64,000 nucleotides of DNA from Parapedobacter sp. SGR-10 (GCF_011030405.1 NZ_JAAJTJ010000006.1:62001-126000); one strand, 5' to 3'. Counted from the first letter of the stretch, positions 1 through 9,130 are shown. Translations and numbers: made by a program. The notes: generated by a model not told the origin, from the letters alone.

Positions 1-108
1 CGATTTGATACCAAAAGAGCCAAAAGCCAACTCTGCACCACGTGTAGCGTTACCTTTCATACGGCCTTTCTGCATCTTTCTGAACTTCGTTCTTTTTGGC
101 TGTAACAT
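1..108 (-). CDS. rplP: 50S ribosomal protein L16, N-terminal part (cut by window edge)
   Basis: The 36 visible residues begin [19 protein letters not shown], the standard L16 N-terminus. L16 sits at the large-subunit tRNA-binding region near the peptidyl-transferase centre. The gene lies 60 nt after rpsC in the S10 operon, the expected place. The rest is beyond base 1. Confidence 0.97.
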   Translation of the reverse strand, partial: MLQPKRTKFRKMQKGRMKGNATRGAELAFGSFGIKS

Positions 109-127
109 GTTCGTATTTTGTTTTTAA

Positions 128-145
128 TCCCGACTATGGTCGGGA
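128..145 (-). other. Hairpin in the rpsC-rplP intercistronic gap
   Basis: TCCCGAC (128-134) and GTCGGGA (139-145) form a perfect 7-bp stem with a 4-nt loop. It lies in the widest gap of an otherwise tightly packed operon. It has no T-tract in either direction, so an mRNA-processing or stability role is more likely than termination; that role is inference. Confidence 0.45.
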
Positions 146-168
146 ACAATGCTAAATCTTGTTGTTAA

Positions 169-960
169 TTAATCTTTCTTTGGACCACGGCTTGCACCAC
201 CACGTCCGCCACGGTTGTTGTCACGACGGCCTCCGCGGTTGTTGTCACGACGATTGTCACGACGATCACTACCTTCGTTTCCGCCACGTGTTTTGGTGTT
301 GGATGTCTGACCGATATTTGGAGACAAGTCACGTTTACCGTAAACTTCGCCTTTACATATCCAAACTTTCACACCAATCTTACCGTAAGTAGTCAAGGCT
401 TCTGCCAAAGCATAATCGATATCTGCACGGAAAGTATGCAAAGGAATTCTTCCTTCTTTGTACTGCTCAGTACGTGCCATTTCAGCACCGCCAAGGCGTC
501 CCGAACACATGATCTTGATACCTTCAGCACCCATACGCATGGTCGAAGCGATAGAAGTCTTCATAGCACGACGGAAAGAGATACGTGCTTCCAATTGCTT
601 GGCAACACCTTCAGCAACTAGTTTGGCATCCAATTCCGGGCGTTTGATCTCGAAGATGTTGATTTGAACGTCTTTTTTCGTCAGTTTCTTCAACTCTTCT
701 TTGATCTTGTCAACTTCTTGGCCACCCTTACCGATCACGATACCTGGACGAGCCGTGTGGATCGTCACCGTGATGCGTTTCAAAGTACGTTCAATCACAA
801 CTTTTGCTACACCACCTTTGGCGATACGTACAGAAAGGTATTTTCTGATTTTCTCGTCTTCAACTAATTTATCGGAATAGTTCTTTCCGCCGAACCAGTT
901 AGAGTCCCATCCTTTGATGATTCCTAACCTGCTACCTATTGGATTTGCTTTTTGTCCCAT
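169..960 (-). CDS. rpsC: 30S ribosomal protein S3 with RGG-rich C-terminal tail
   Basis: S3 forms part of the mRNA entry site of the small subunit. The N-terminus [13 protein letters not shown], the type-2 KH region with its GKGG loop at residues 77-80, and the C-terminal domain ending near residue 215 are all typical. At 263 aa it is about 30 residues longer than E. coli S3 (233 aa). Residues 224-263 form a low-complexity tail rich in RGG, RRDN and NRGG units, probably disordered and RNA-binding. It follows rplV by 13 nt. Confidence 0.97.
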   Translation of the reverse strand: MGQKANPIGSRLGIIKGWDSNWFGGKNYSDKLVEDEKIRKYLSVRIAKGGVAKVVIERTLKRITVTIHTARPGIVIGKGGQEVDKIKEELKKLTKKDVQINIFEIKRPELDAKLVAEGVAKQLEARISFRRAMKTSIASTMRMGAEGIKIMCSGRLGGAEMARTEQYKEGRIPLHTFRADIDYALAEALTTYGKIGVKVWICKGEVYGKRDLSPNIGQTSNTKTRGGNEGSDRRDNRRDNNRGGRRDNNRGGRGGASRGPKKD

Positions 961-973
961 TCTTTACTTTAAA

Positions 974-1405
974 TTAGTTGTTAACGTTATTTACACTATC
1001 TACTACCAAAGTCACGTGGTTTGAGCGCTTGCGGATTCTGTAACCACGACCTTGTGGTGCGGGGCGCAATCTTTTCAACTGACGACCACCACCTACAGAT
1101 ACCTCTTTTACGAATAGCGCACTATCTTCCAAAGAAGCACCCTCGTTTTTAGCTTCCCAGTTTTTGATTGCCGACAATAACAATTTTTCTACACGAGCTG
1201 CAGCTTCTTTACCTGAGTGTTTCAAGATATACAAAGCTGTTTCCACTTTTTCGCCACGGATAAGATCCACTACCAAGCGCATTTTGCGCGGTGAGGTAGG
1301 GCAATTCAATAATTTGGCAGTAGAAGCTCCTCCTACTTGAGCTTTTTCCTGCTCTTTACGCTGTCTGATCAAGACAGATTTTTTGAGTTTTTTTGTTGCT
1401 TCCAT
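974..1405 (-). CDS. rplV: 50S ribosomal protein L22
   Basis: L22 lines the peptide exit tunnel and contacts all 23S rRNA domains. The family core is recognisable: [26 protein letters not shown] and the C-terminal beta-hairpin region [24 protein letters not shown]. At 143 aa it is longer than the ~110 aa E. coli protein because of an N-terminal extension rich in Lys, Glu and Gln (about residues 1-25). It sits between rpsS and rpsC, as in the standard S10 operon order. Confidence 0.97.
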   Translation of the reverse strand: MEATKKLKKSVLIRQRKEQEKAQVGGASTAKLLNCPTSPRKMRLVVDLIRGEKVETALYILKHSGKEAAARVEKLLLSAIKNWEAKNEGASLEDSALFVKEVSVGGGRQLKRLRPAPQGRGYRIRKRSNHVTLVVDSVNNVNN

Positions 1406-1411
1406 TACCTA

Positions 1412-1678
1412 TTATTTTTTCTTTTCTGCGTGGCCTCTGAATGTACGCGTAGGCGCAAACTCACCAAGCTTGTGACCAACCATGTTCTCTGTTACATACA
1501 CAGGAATGAATTTGTTCCCGTTGTGCACTGCGAAGGTATGACCGACAAAATCAGGTGAGATCATTGATCGGCGAGACCATGTCTTGATAACTGACTTTTT
1601 GTTGGTTTCATTCTGGGAAAGAACTTTTCTTTCCAAGTTATGATCGATATAAGGACCTTTTTTAATTGAACGAGCCAT
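1412..1678 (-). CDS. rpsS: 30S ribosomal protein S19
   Basis: S19 lies in the small-subunit head and forms an intersubunit bridge. [12 protein letters not shown] and the conserved [21 protein letters not shown] region with [15 protein letters not shown] give an unambiguous match at the usual length (88 aa). Its ATG overlaps the rplB stop codon by one base (TAATG), implying translational coupling. Confidence 0.97.
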   Translation of the reverse strand: MARSIKKGPYIDHNLERKVLSQNETNKKSVIKTWSRRSMISPDFVGHTFAVHNGNKFIPVYVTENMVGHKLGEFAPTRTFRGHAEKKK

Positions 1679-2505
1679 TATTTTTTCCTTCTTTCAATGA
1701 TGTAACGATTCGATATTTTCTTCTTAGCACGTGTCTTGAAGCCTTTAGCCAACACGCCTGTACGTGAGCGAGGATGACCTCCTGAAGTACGGCCTTCACC
1801 ACCACCCATTGGGTGATCTACTGGGTTCATCGCCACACCGCGTACGCGAGGACGACGTCCCAAGTGACGTTTACGACCAGCTTTACCCAATACTTGGTTA
1901 GCTTTCTCCGCATTCGATACCGAACCGATAGTTGCTACACAGGTTGCAAGGATCATACGTGTCTCGCCCGAAGGCAATTTGATGATGGCATACTTGCCGT
2001 CACGTGCAGACAATTGCGCATAGGTACCAGCCGAACGAGCGATAGAACCACCTTGACCGGGGTTAAGCTCGATGTTGTGGATGATAGAACCCAATGGAAT
2101 GTTTGACAATGGCAGGGTATTACCAACTTCTGGGGCTACTGCATCACCTGCTACCACCGTCTGGCCGACTGTCAAGCCCGCTGGAGCTATGATGTAGCGT
2201 TTCTCACCATCAGCGTAGTGCAACAAGGCAATACGTGCTGTACGGTTTGGATCATACTCGATCGTGGCTACTTTTGCAGGGATATCTTTTTTATCGCGTT
2301 TGAAATCTATTAATCGGTACACTCTCTTGTGCCCCCCACCGAGATAACGCATAGTCATTTTACCGGACTTGTTACGACCGCCTGATTTCTTGTTAAGGCC
2401 GACTACGAGAGATTTCTCAGGAACGTTAGTTGTAACGTCCGAATAGTCTGCACCTACTCTGAAACGAGTACCAGGGGTTACCGGTTTGAATCTTTTAACT
2501 GCCAT
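1678..2505 (-). CDS. rplB: 50S ribosomal protein L2
   Basis: L2 is a primary 23S rRNA binder needed for subunit association and peptidyl-transferase function. The 275-aa length is standard. The C-terminal signature [17 protein letters not shown] includes the conserved His (HPMGGG), and [15 protein letters not shown] lies in the N-terminal OB-fold. It sits 5 nt after rplW and overlaps rpsS by one base. Confidence 0.98.
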   Translation of the reverse strand: MAVKRFKPVTPGTRFRVGADYSDVTTNVPEKSLVVGLNKKSGGRNKSGKMTMRYLGGGHKRVYRLIDFKRDKKDIPAKVATIEYDPNRTARIALLHYADGEKRYIIAPAGLTVGQTVVAGDAVAPEVGNTLPLSNIPLGSIIHNIELNPGQGGSIARSAGTYAQLSARDGKYAIIKLPSGETRMILATCVATIGSVSNAEKANQVLGKAGRKRHLGRRPRVRGVAMNPVDHPMGGGEGRTSGGHPRSRTGVLAKGFKTRAKKKISNRYIIERRKK

Positions 2506-2510
2506 TTTTA

Positions 2511-2801
2511 TTATATAACACTGTAAAAGTCAATAGTTTCACCATCTTTTATTGTAATGATGGCCTTCTTATACTTAGGAGCTCTACCAGAGACAAAACC
2601 TGCTTTTGTATAGCGGCTTTTTGCTTTACCGGCTACGACTGCTGTGTTTACTGCCAATACAGTGACACCAAACATTTCTTCGACGGCTTGCTTGATCTGG
2701 ATTTTGTTGGCTCTGTGATCTACTTTGAAAGCATAACGGTTCAATTTTTCCGTCAACAATGAAGCTTTCTCGGTCAAGATAGGTTTTTTGATAATTTCCA
2801 T
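2511..2801 (-). CDS. rplW: 50S ribosomal protein L23
   Basis: L23 sits at the polypeptide exit and is the docking point for trigger factor and SRP. The sequence starts [14 protein letters not shown] and has the family segment [20 protein letters not shown] at 96 aa, a normal length. It is packed between rplD (3-nt gap) and rplB (5-nt gap). Confidence 0.97.
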   Translation of the reverse strand: MEIIKKPILTEKASLLTEKLNRYAFKVDHRANKIQIKQAVEEMFGVTVLAVNTAVVAGKAKSRYTKAGFVSGRAPKYKKAIITIKDGETIDFYSVI

Positions 2802-2804
2802 ATA

Positions 2805-3434
2805 TTACTTAGCGAATGCTTCCTCCAAAGTTTTAACAGAATCTGTGGTCAACAAAAGTTTTGTCGCATTCAACACATCATATGTGTTCAAATCCGAAGC
2901 GGCAATTACTTTTGCTTTCTTCAAGTTTCTGCTTGATAAATAAACATTGTTATTGTGCGCTGGCAAAACCAACAAGGTTTTTTCGTCAGCGACATTCAAC
3001 GCATTGACAAAAGCTACATAGTTTTTAGTCTTGACCGTGTCGAAGTTGACTTCGTCCAATACCAAAACATTGTTTTCCTGTGCTTTGTAGCTCAATGCTG
3101 ATTTACGTGCCAATTGCTTCAATTTCTTGTTCAATTTGAAGCTGTAGTCACGTGGCTGAGGACCGAATACACGACCACCACCATTAAACAATGGAGATTT
3201 GATAGAACCTGCACGAGCACCACCTGTACCTTTTTGCTTATGCAATTTACGAGTGGACCCTGCAATTTCGTTACGTTGTTTTGATTTGTGAGTACCTTGG
3301 CGTTGGTTCGCTAGGTATTGTTTTACATCCAAATAGATCGCATGGTCGTTTGGTTTCACACCGAATACCGACTCAGGTAGTTGCACCTTGGCACCTGTTT
3401 CTTTACCTGATACATTTAATACGTTAACTTCCAT
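2805..3434 (-). CDS. rplD: 50S ribosomal protein L4
   Basis: L4 binds 23S rRNA domain I and its loop reaches the exit tunnel. The tunnel-loop region [18 protein letters not shown] (about residues 61-78) is diagnostic; total 209 aa. In E. coli L4 represses its own operon through the S10 leader. Whether that happens here is unknown, though a small hairpin exists in the leader upstream of rplC. Confidence 0.97.
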   Translation of the reverse strand: MEVNVLNVSGKETGAKVQLPESVFGVKPNDHAIYLDVKQYLANQRQGTHKSKQRNEIAGSTRKLHKQKGTGGARAGSIKSPLFNGGGRVFGPQPRDYSFKLNKKLKQLARKSALSYKAQENNVLVLDEVNFDTVKTKNYVAFVNALNVADEKTLLVLPAHNNNVYLSSRNLKKAKVIAASDLNTYDVLNATKLLLTTDSVKTLEEAFAK

Positions 3435-3439
3435 CTCTA

Positions 3440-4057
3440 CTATTTGTCTACGATTACATAAGAACCTTTAGCTCCGGGTACGGAACCACTCACAACGATT
3501 AGGTTTTGTTCAGGGTAAACTTTCAAAACTTGCAAGTTTTGGATTTTCACTCTGTCTCCACCTGTACGACCTGCCATGCGCATTCCTTTGAATACACGTG
3601 AAGGCCATGAAGAAGCACCCAATGAACCTGGAGCACGTAGCCTGTTGTGCTGACCGTGAGTCGCACCGCCTACACCACCAAATCCGTGACGCTTCATGAC
3701 ACCTTGAAAACCTTTTCCTTTGGAAGTACCGACTACATCTACGTACTCGCCTTCTTCAAAAATAGTCACGTCCACGGTGTCTCCTAGTTGTTTCTCATCC
3801 TCGAAGGTTTTGAACTCAACCAGTTTACGCTTAGGAGTCACTCCTGCTTTTGCGAAGTGTCCTTTTAAAGGGGCTGTCGTGTTCTTTTCTTTGGCATCGT
3901 CAAAGCCAAGCTGAACAGCGGAATAGCCATCCTTCTCTACCGTACGTATCTGCGTTACCACGCACGGCCCAGCCTCGATTACTGTACAAGGGATATTCTT
4001 CCCTTCAGCGTTGAACAGGCTGGTCATTCCTACTTTTTTACCAATAATTCCTGACAT
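3440..4057 (-). CDS. rplC: 50S ribosomal protein L3, first gene of the operon
   Basis: L3 is an early-assembly protein reaching toward the peptidyl-transferase centre. [19 protein letters not shown] and the conserved [15 protein letters not shown] with a nearby THGQ segment identify it; 205 aa. I chose the ATG at 4057: the reading frame extends 17 codons upstream, but L3 proteins begin at this MSGIIGKK, and the extension lies in the leader. No rpsJ precedes it; the next upstream gene is an amino-acid permease, and a promoter lies at 4135-4165. Confidence 0.97.
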   Translation of the reverse strand: MSGIIGKKVGMTSLFNAEGKNIPCTVIEAGPCVVTQIRTVEKDGYSAVQLGFDDAKEKNTTAPLKGHFAKAGVTPKRKLVEFKTFEDEKQLGDTVDVTIFEEGEYVDVVGTSKGKGFQGVMKRHGFGGVGGATHGQHNRLRAPGSLGASSWPSRVFKGMRMAGRTGGDRVKIQNLQVLKVYPEQNLIVVSGSVPGAKGSYVIVDK

Positions 4058-4085
4058 GTTATAAATTAAATTAATTAAAGTCCAT

Positions 4086-4103
4086 CGAAGCAGTAGGGCT
4101 TCG
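4086..4103 (-). promoter_or_regulatory. Small hairpin in the rplC operon leader
   Basis: CGAAGC (4086-4091) and GCTTCG (4098-4103) form a perfect 6-bp stem with a 6-nt loop, about 29 nt before the rplC start and inside the leader expected from the 4135-4165 promoter. It could take part in ribosomal-protein autoregulation, but nothing here proves that. Confidence 0.35.
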
Positions 4104-4134
4104 TTCAAGACACACTTTTCCCAATAAGGGACTG

Positions 4135-4165
4135 CAAAGGTATAAACTTTTTTATAAGTATCAAA
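4135..4165 (-). promoter_or_regulatory. Bacteroidota-type promoter of the ribosomal operon
   Basis: Read on the minus strand: TTTG (4165-4162), a 19-nt spacer, then TACCTTTG (4142-4135). This is a textbook -33/-7 pair for the Bacteroidota primary sigma factor (TTTG, ~19 nt, TAnnTTTG). It would start transcription near 4130, giving a leader of ~70 nt before rplC. Confidence 0.8.
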
Positions 4166-4204
4166 TAGTTAACGAATTATTTTTTTTCGACAGCATGCCA
4201 CAAA

Positions 4205-4240
4205 CGAAGTAGAGACACAATACCTTGTGCCTCTACCCTA
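4205..4240. other. Hairpin in the gap between permease and ribosomal operon
   Basis: TAGAG-A-CACAA and TTGTG-C-CTCTA pair around a 4-nt loop within this stretch, with one internal mismatch. It lies between the end of the permease and the rplC promoter and may terminate permease transcription, although its T-tract is weak. Confidence 0.4.
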
Positions 4241-4262
4241 AAAAAATTCTTATATTAGAACA

Positions 4263-5654
4263 CTAAACAGTATCCGGTTTCTTTCTATTCATCCAATAAT
4301 AAACAGGAACTCCCGTCAGAATCAAAATAAACCCCGGCCAGGTATATTGTGGTTTATAGATAATAAGCAACCCACAGAATAAGGTTCCGATGACAAGGTA
4401 AATAAGTGGTGTGACGGGGTACAAAAACGTCTTGTATGAACGCTCTATATCAGGTCTTTTTATACGTTGATAGATCACTCCAAAAACGGTGACCATATAA
4501 AAGATTACGATTACAAAAGACACCATATCAAGCAAATTCCCGTATTGTCCGCTCAAACACAACATCGACGCCCAGATCCCCTGCAACCATAAAGATCTTT
4601 CAGGTACATCATACTTGTTATTTGGGATAGCTTGCTTAAGAAAGAGACCATCCTTGGCCATCGTCTGAAACACACGGGCTCCCGACAGGACGATACCATT
4701 GACACAACCAAACGTGGATATCATGACCAGCAACGCCATCAAAACCGTACCTGCTTGCCCTAATAATTTTTCTGCAGCGGCGACAGCCACACGATCATTG
4801 GCAGCAAAGGCAATTTCATCCCTGCTCAACGCCGCTAGATAGATATAGTTGCACATCAAGTATAACAGCATAACCAAAGAGGTACCGATGACCAGGGACC
4901 GTACTACATTTTTTCTGGCGTTGACAATTTCACCCGACACAAAAGTCACATTTTCCCAGGCCACGCTACTGAATATGGAGCCGACCATTGCTGCGGCGAT
5001 ACCCCCCATCAGTGCTGCTCCCGAAATACCCTGCCATCCTTCTCCGCCAAAATTTTGAAAAGCTTGCCATCCCATGCTCATATTATCCCAAAAGAAATTG
5101 TTTTTAATGAGAAATACACCTCCTATGATCAGCACGATTAAGGCCAGTATCTTCGCTACGGTAAAAAACGACTGCACCACCTTACCACTACGGATCCCTT
5201 TGGTATTGATAAAGGTCAACAACAATACTATACCCACCGCCAGCACCTGTATCCACGTAATCATAAATGTTCCATTCTGGTATATGGGTGGAGCATCATT
5301 GAGCGAAGGGAAGATATAAGCCGTAAACTTACCAAAGGCAACCGCAACTGCCGCAATAGTTCCCGTCTGTATGACCGTAAACAAACTCCAACCGTACAAG
5401 AAACCCGTCATCTTGCCAAAAATCTCAGTCATATAAGCATACTGCCCACCCGCTTTGGGATACATGGACGAAAGTTCCCCGTAACAGATCGCTGCAGCTA
5501 CGGTAGCTATAGCAGTGATGATCCAAACCGAAAGCATCCAATAGCCCGAACCCAGCTGCCGCATCATGTCCGACGAGACAATAAAGATACCACTACCGAT
5601 CATAGAGCCCATCACGATCATCGTCGCATCCCATAAAGTAAGTTGTTTTTTCAT
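4263..5654 (-). CDS. APC-family amino-acid permease
   Basis: A 463-aa inner-membrane protein with about 12 hydrophobic segments. The N-terminal WDATMIVMGSMIGSGIF matches the substrate-binding unwound helix 1 (GSGIF) of the amino acid-polyamine-organocation superfamily. YGELSSMYPKAGGQYAYM in helix 2-3 is also typical of this family (LAT-like/YfnA-like proteins). The substrate cannot be told from sequence. It is transcribed toward the ribosomal operon but separated from it by a promoter, so it is probably a separate unit. Confidence 0.88.
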   Translation of the reverse strand: MKKQLTLWDATMIVMGSMIGSGIFIVSSDMMRQLGSGYWMLSVWIITAIATVAAAICYGELSSMYPKAGGQYAYMTEIFGKMTGFLYGWSLFTVIQTGTIAAVAVAFGKFTAYIFPSLNDAPPIYQNGTFMITWIQVLAVGIVLLLTFINTKGIRSGKVVQSFFTVAKILALIVLIIGGVFLIKNNFFWDNMSMGWQAFQNFGGEGWQGISGAALMGGIAAAMVGSIFSSVAWENVTFVSGEIVNARKNVVRSLVIGTSLVMLLYLMCNYIYLAALSRDEIAFAANDRVAVAAAEKLLGQAGTVLMALLVMISTFGCVNGIVLSGARVFQTMAKDGLFLKQAIPNNKYDVPERSLWLQGIWASMLCLSGQYGNLLDMVSFVIVIFYMVTVFGVIYQRIKRPDIERSYKTFLYPVTPLIYLVIGTLFCGLLIIYKPQYTWPGFILILTGVPVYYWMNRKKPDTV

Positions 5655-5804
5655 AAAATCAGTTTATAGCGGCATAAACCTACATAATTAATACGTAAAA
5701 TCTATAATATCGCACCTATTATTTTATTTTACACATAAAATTTATCTGTTGTTCACACAAAAATTAAAAAACAACTCTTATCTTCATAGTGTTATTACTA
5801 GTGT

Positions 5805-6329
5805 ATGAGAATATTGTCATTATTGCTCCTTTCACTCGCTGCCCTTACTGTATCATATGGTCAGACAGGCTATCCCGTGCCAACCGACAAGAACAACCTC
5901 TTGTTTTATATCCAACATGATCGGGGACAAAACACGTACGTATATAAAGCAAACCTAAACGGCTCCAAAACATTTGTAAAAAACGAACCCATCATCGTAT
6001 ACAGGCAAATCTTCGAAGAGAATGGACAGGTCAAACCCCTGACAAAAACTCAACGACTCTTTGCTTATGGGATAAAATCTTCCAAAGCCAACACCAATAC
6101 CTACGAAACCCATGTGGTCTCCCTACCCGAACAGAAAATCACCGTCACACTTGATAAGGACAGTGTCCCCATTGCAGAAACATCGGTGAATGGCACAAAG
6201 CTCATCCTGGAAAGGATTTTCTTAAAATTGACCGAGGGCACAAGTGGATTGGGCACTAAGCTGGATTATATCATCTTCTACGGAAAGGATAAAAATGGAA
6301 AGTCCGTCGAAGAAAAGTTGATGATGTAG
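5805..6329 (+). CDS. Secreted DUF4833-type protein
   Basis: A 174-aa protein with a signal peptide (hydrophobic core LLLLSLAALTVSYG, likely cleavage before QTGYP). The rest matches my memory of the DUF4833 family of Bacteroidota: LLFYIQHDRGQNTYVYKANL near the start and LDYIIFYGKDKNGK near the end. No catalytic motif is apparent and the function is unknown. It stands alone; a 7-bp hairpin (6331-6347) follows the stop codon directly. Confidence 0.75.
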   Translation: MRILSLLLLSLAALTVSYGQTGYPVPTDKNNLLFYIQHDRGQNTYVYKANLNGSKTFVKNEPIIVYRQIFEENGQVKPLTKTQRLFAYGIKSSKANTNTYETHVVSLPEQKITVTLDKDSVPIAETSVNGTKLILERIFLKLTEGTSGLGTKLDYIIFYGKDKNGKSVEEKLMM

Positions 6330-6330
6330 G

Positions 6331-6563
6331 GGCAAATTACATTTGCCTTCACTGTCTGTAGAGTTCTGAAAGGTCTCTATCCGCCGGTAGTCGGACACGT
6401 GGGCTTTTTTATGATCGATAGCCTGACCACCTTATACCCTTCATCCGTAGTCTACTTCGCTTCACACTACGGATAGCTACGTCATTACAAAAGAGAATCC
6501 AATAAAAAGCCTTTTTGGATTGTGGTCCAAAAAGGCTTTTCCGAATCTTAAAAGAAAAAAAGA
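6331..6563. repeat. Repeat-rich spacer between the DUF4833 gene and rpsP
   Basis: It contains a 7-bp hairpin GGCAAAT/ATTTGCC (6331-6347); a segment at 6380-6396 that recurs with one mismatch, inverted, at 22441-22457; a 9-bp inverted repeat ATCCGTAGT/ACTACGGAT (6443-6451 and 6466-6474); and the rpsP terminator. No coding signal is visible. Confidence 0.6.
6505..6540 (-). terminator. rpsP rho-independent terminator
   Basis: AAAAGCCTTTTTGGA (6505-6519) pairs perfectly over 15 bp with TCCAAAAAGGCTTTT (6526-6540) around a 6-nt loop. On the minus strand it is followed by a T-run. It may also stop plus-strand transcription from the DUF4833 gene. Confidence 0.85.
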
Positions 6564-7154
6564 TTAACCTTCTGTTTCTTCCGCGTTTTCTGTTGCTTCA
6601 GTAGCTTCAGCTGTTGCTTCCACAGCAGCTTCGGGAGCTTCAGCTTCCGCAACAACCTCTTCGGTTGTTTCTTCTTCAGCAGGGGCTTCTTCTACCGGTG
6701 CATTCTTAGCTGCGATAGCAGCAGCTTTATCTGCTTTTTTCTTGGCTTCGGCAGCCAAGGCTACCTTTTTAGCTTCTTCTTTTGCGTTGGCCAGGCCTGA
6801 TTTTTTACCTTCGATCCTTGCTTCTTTTCCTTCTACCCACTGCACAAACAGTTCTTCGGCTTTAGCTTCGTCGAAAGCACCTTTTTTCACACCACCTTGC
6901 AAATGTTTTTTGTAAAGGACACCTTTGTAAGAAAGGATAGCACGAGCAGTATCGGTAGGCTGTGCACCAACATTCAACCAATACAACGATCTATCAAAAT
7001 CCAATACGATGGTTGCCGGGTTGGTGTTTGGGTTATAAGAACCTAAGCGCTCGATAAATTTACCGTCACGTGGAGCACGTGAATCGGCTACTACTACGTG
7101 GTAAAATGGTTTTCCTTTTTTACCGTGTCTTTGCAATCTGATTTTAGTTGCCAT
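6564..7154 (-). CDS. rpsP: 30S ribosomal protein S16 with long Ala/Glu-rich tail
   Basis: The first ~85 residues are a normal S16 ([43 protein letters not shown]). The protein continues to 196 aa, more than twice the E. coli length (82 aa). From about residue 125 the tail is first Lys/Ala-rich and then Glu/Ala-rich and strongly acidic. Long S16 tails are usual in Bacteroidota; their role is unknown. A -7 box TATCTTTG lies upstream (minus strand, 7221-7214). Confidence 0.96.
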   Translation of the reverse strand: MATKIRLQRHGKKGKPFYHVVVADSRAPRDGKFIERLGSYNPNTNPATIVLDFDRSLYWLNVGAQPTDTARAILSYKGVLYKKHLQGGVKKGAFDEAKAEELFVQWVEGKEARIEGKKSGLANAKEEAKKVALAAEAKKKADKAAAIAAKNAPVEEAPAEEETTEEVVAEAEAPEAAVEATAEATEATENAEETEG

Positions 7155-7213
7155 GTTTTGCTTTTATAGTTATGTATTCAACATATCCCCCGTACTTCGT
7201 GCAAGAGGGGATG

Positions 7214-7221
7214 CAAAGATA
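7214..7221 (-). promoter_or_regulatory. -7 box upstream of rpsP
   Basis: Read on the minus strand, TATCTTTG matches TAnnTTTG completely, 60 nt before the rpsP start. No convincing -33 box was seen. Confidence 0.55.
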
Positions 7222-7252
7222 GCAATTTAAAAGAGAAAATAAAATAATTTTA

Positions 7253-7260
7253 TACCTTTA
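7253..7260 (+). promoter_or_regulatory. -7 box upstream of the MFS gene
   Basis: TACCTTTA differs from TAnnTTTG only in the last base and ends 16 nt before the ATG, so the leader would be very short. Confidence 0.45.
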
Positions 7261-7276
7261 CGGCTTTCGTTGAGCT

Positions 7277-8497
7277 ATGGGGGCAAAAACAAAGTCATTT
7301 GGACTATTATTTATATTCATTACAGTTGTCATCGATTCGGTCGGTCTCGGTATCATTATCCCTGTTATGCCCAAGCTGATCCAGGAACTCATCCACGGCG
7401 ACATTAGCCTAGCCTCACAATATGGAGGTTGGTTGGTCTTTGCCTACGCCATTACACAGTTCTATTTTGCATCCGTACTGGGCAATCTAAGCGATCGTTT
7501 CGGCAGACGCCCCGTGCTATTACTTTCTCTATTTGGCTTTTCTATTAATTATCTTTTGATGGGTATTGCACCAAGCATTGCCTGGCTGTTTATAGGACGA
7601 CTGGTAGCCGGGATTACAGGTGCCAGTCACACCGTCGCAGCCGCCTATATCGCCGACATCAGCACACCTCAAAATAAAGCCCAAAACTTTGGTCTTTTAG
7701 GTGCGGCTTTTGGCCTAGGCTTTATCATCGGCCCTGTCATTGGAGGGATATTAGGGCATTACGGCGCACGTATCCCTTTCTTTGCGGCAGCAGGACTGTG
7801 CGGCCTAAACCTTCTTTACGGATATTTTGTGGTACCCGAATCATTAAACAAGTCCTTGCGCCGGCCATTCAACTGGAGAGCTGCCAATCCCATTGGCACC
7901 TTCTTCCATTTGAAATCCTATCCGGCCATCCTTCCACTGATCACCTGTATATTCCTGATCAATATTGCCGCAAATGCCGTACAAAGCGTATGGTCTTATT
8001 ATACAATGGAAAAATTTCAGTGGACCGAACGGATGGTGGGACTCTCCCTAGGTTTTGTGGGCACGCTCCTCATGATCGTTCAAGCGGGGCTTATCCGCAT
8101 CCTGATTCCTAAACTGGGCCTTGTCAGGGCTATTTTGATCGGAATTTCATTGATGACTTTGTCTTTCCCGTTATTTGGTCTAGCCAATCAATCGTGGATG
8201 ATGTATGTGATTAGCATCCCTTATGTCTTGGGTGGGATTGCAGGGCCTTCTATACAAAGCTATATCTCCAACCTTATCCCCCCAAACGAACAGGGACAAA
8301 TACAGGGAGGTATCACTTCGGTGATCAGCCTGACAGCCATTATAGGCCCACTGATCATGACCAATTTGTTTTCCTATTTTTCAAGTAAAGATACTCCCAT
8401 TTACTTTCCAGGGGCCCCATTTATATTGGCGGGCATTTTGGCCTTGACAGCATTGACCATCGCTGCCCGATATTTTAAAAGAAACAAGACAAACTAA
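7277..8497 (+). CDS. MFS transporter, TCR/Tet-like drug exporter family
   Basis: A 406-aa inner-membrane protein with 12 predicted helices. It carries the major-facilitator motif A, GNLSDRFGRRPVLLLSLFG, between helices 2 and 3, and the antiporter-type segment GAAFGLGFIIGPVIGG in helix 5. The pattern (IDSVGLGIIIPVMPKL at the start) is that of TetA-like H+ antiporters. It need not carry tetracycline; the substrate is unknown. Its end overlaps the end of ispF, on the opposite strand, by 4 nt. Confidence 0.88.
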   Translation: MGAKTKSFGLLFIFITVVIDSVGLGIIIPVMPKLIQELIHGDISLASQYGGWLVFAYAITQFYFASVLGNLSDRFGRRPVLLLSLFGFSINYLLMGIAPSIAWLFIGRLVAGITGASHTVAAAYIADISTPQNKAQNFGLLGAAFGLGFIIGPVIGGILGHYGARIPFFAAAGLCGLNLLYGYFVVPESLNKSLRRPFNWRAANPIGTFFHLKSYPAILPLITCIFLINIAANAVQSVWSYYTMEKFQWTERMVGLSLGFVGTLLMIVQAGLIRILIPKLGLVRAILIGISLMTLSFPLFGLANQSWMMYVISIPYVLGGIAGPSIQSYISNLIPPNEQGQIQGGITSVISLTAIIGPLIMTNLFSYFSSKDTPIYFPGAPFILAGILALTALTIAARYFKRNKTN

Positions 8498-8976
8498 CTT
8501 TCTTTTTGCAGCAAACAAACTGCATACGCCACTACTCCTTCTTGTCGTCCGATAAAACCCATGGTCTCATTGGTCGTGGCTTTGATAGATATATCATCCG
8601 TGTCCAGCCGTGTCGCCTGTGCCAACTTCTCCTTCATCTGTGCAATGTATGGCTTGATCTTGGGTGCCTCCAAGCATAGCATCGAATCGATATTGCCCAA
8701 TCTCCACCCTTTTGTACTAATGAGGTGCACGCACTCTTCCAATAGCAGTAAGCTGCTTACATTCTTCCATTTCGGATCCGTGTTGGGAAAATGATAGCCG
8801 ATATCCTCCAGATTGGCGGCACCCAAAATAGCATCGCAAATAGCATGCACCAATACATCTGCATCCGAATGACCAAAAGCACCCGAATGGTGATCCAACC
8901 GAACACCTCCAACAACAAAAGGATGCCCTTCTTTCATCTGATGAACATCAAAACCAAAACCTACCTTAATCTTCAT
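8494..8976 (-). CDS. ispF: 2-C-methyl-D-erythritol 2,4-cyclodiphosphate synthase
   Basis: IspF forms ME-2,4-cyclodiphosphate in the MEP pathway of isoprenoid synthesis. It has the metal-binding GFDVHQM (Asp and His), the GAFGHSDADVLVHAICDAILGA signature, and the C-terminal ATTNETMGFIGRQEGVVAYAV. I chose the ATG at 8976, giving MKIKVGFGFDVHQ and 160 aa, the normal family length, over an in-frame start 18 nt upstream. It stands alone and converges with the MFS gene. Confidence 0.96.
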   Translation of the reverse strand: MKIKVGFGFDVHQMKEGHPFVVGGVRLDHHSGAFGHSDADVLVHAICDAILGAANLEDIGYHFPNTDPKWKNVSSLLLLEECVHLISTKGWRLGNIDSMLCLEAPKIKPYIAQMKEKLAQATRLDTDDISIKATTNETMGFIGRQEGVVAYAVCLLQKES

Positions 8977-9122
8977 AAAGAACGAAATTAGCATATATTT
9001 CGTTGGGAAACAAAAGATATACGTATCTATATTATTTGAAATTTAACATTTTTTAAGCTTTTTTTTGATCTATTTTCAAATATTCATTCCTTCATACTTG
9101 ATGTTTTGTATCAAAATATTCA

Positions 9123-9130
9123 TAACTTTG
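9123..9130 (+). promoter_or_regulatory. -7 box upstream of gldJ
   Basis: TAACTTTG is a full match to TAnnTTTG, 24 nt before the chosen gldJ ATG. A TTG at 9098-9100 could be the -33 element (22-nt spacer). Confidence 0.6.

Noticed and set aside
159..3914. Plus-strand open frames across the ribosomal operon
   Set aside because: They are shadows of rpsC, rplB, rplC and neighbours on the opposite strand, without any family motif.
4058..4108. N-terminal extension of L3
   Set aside because: The 17 extra codons lie in the leader between promoter and the conserved MSGIIGKK start; L3 homologues do not have them.
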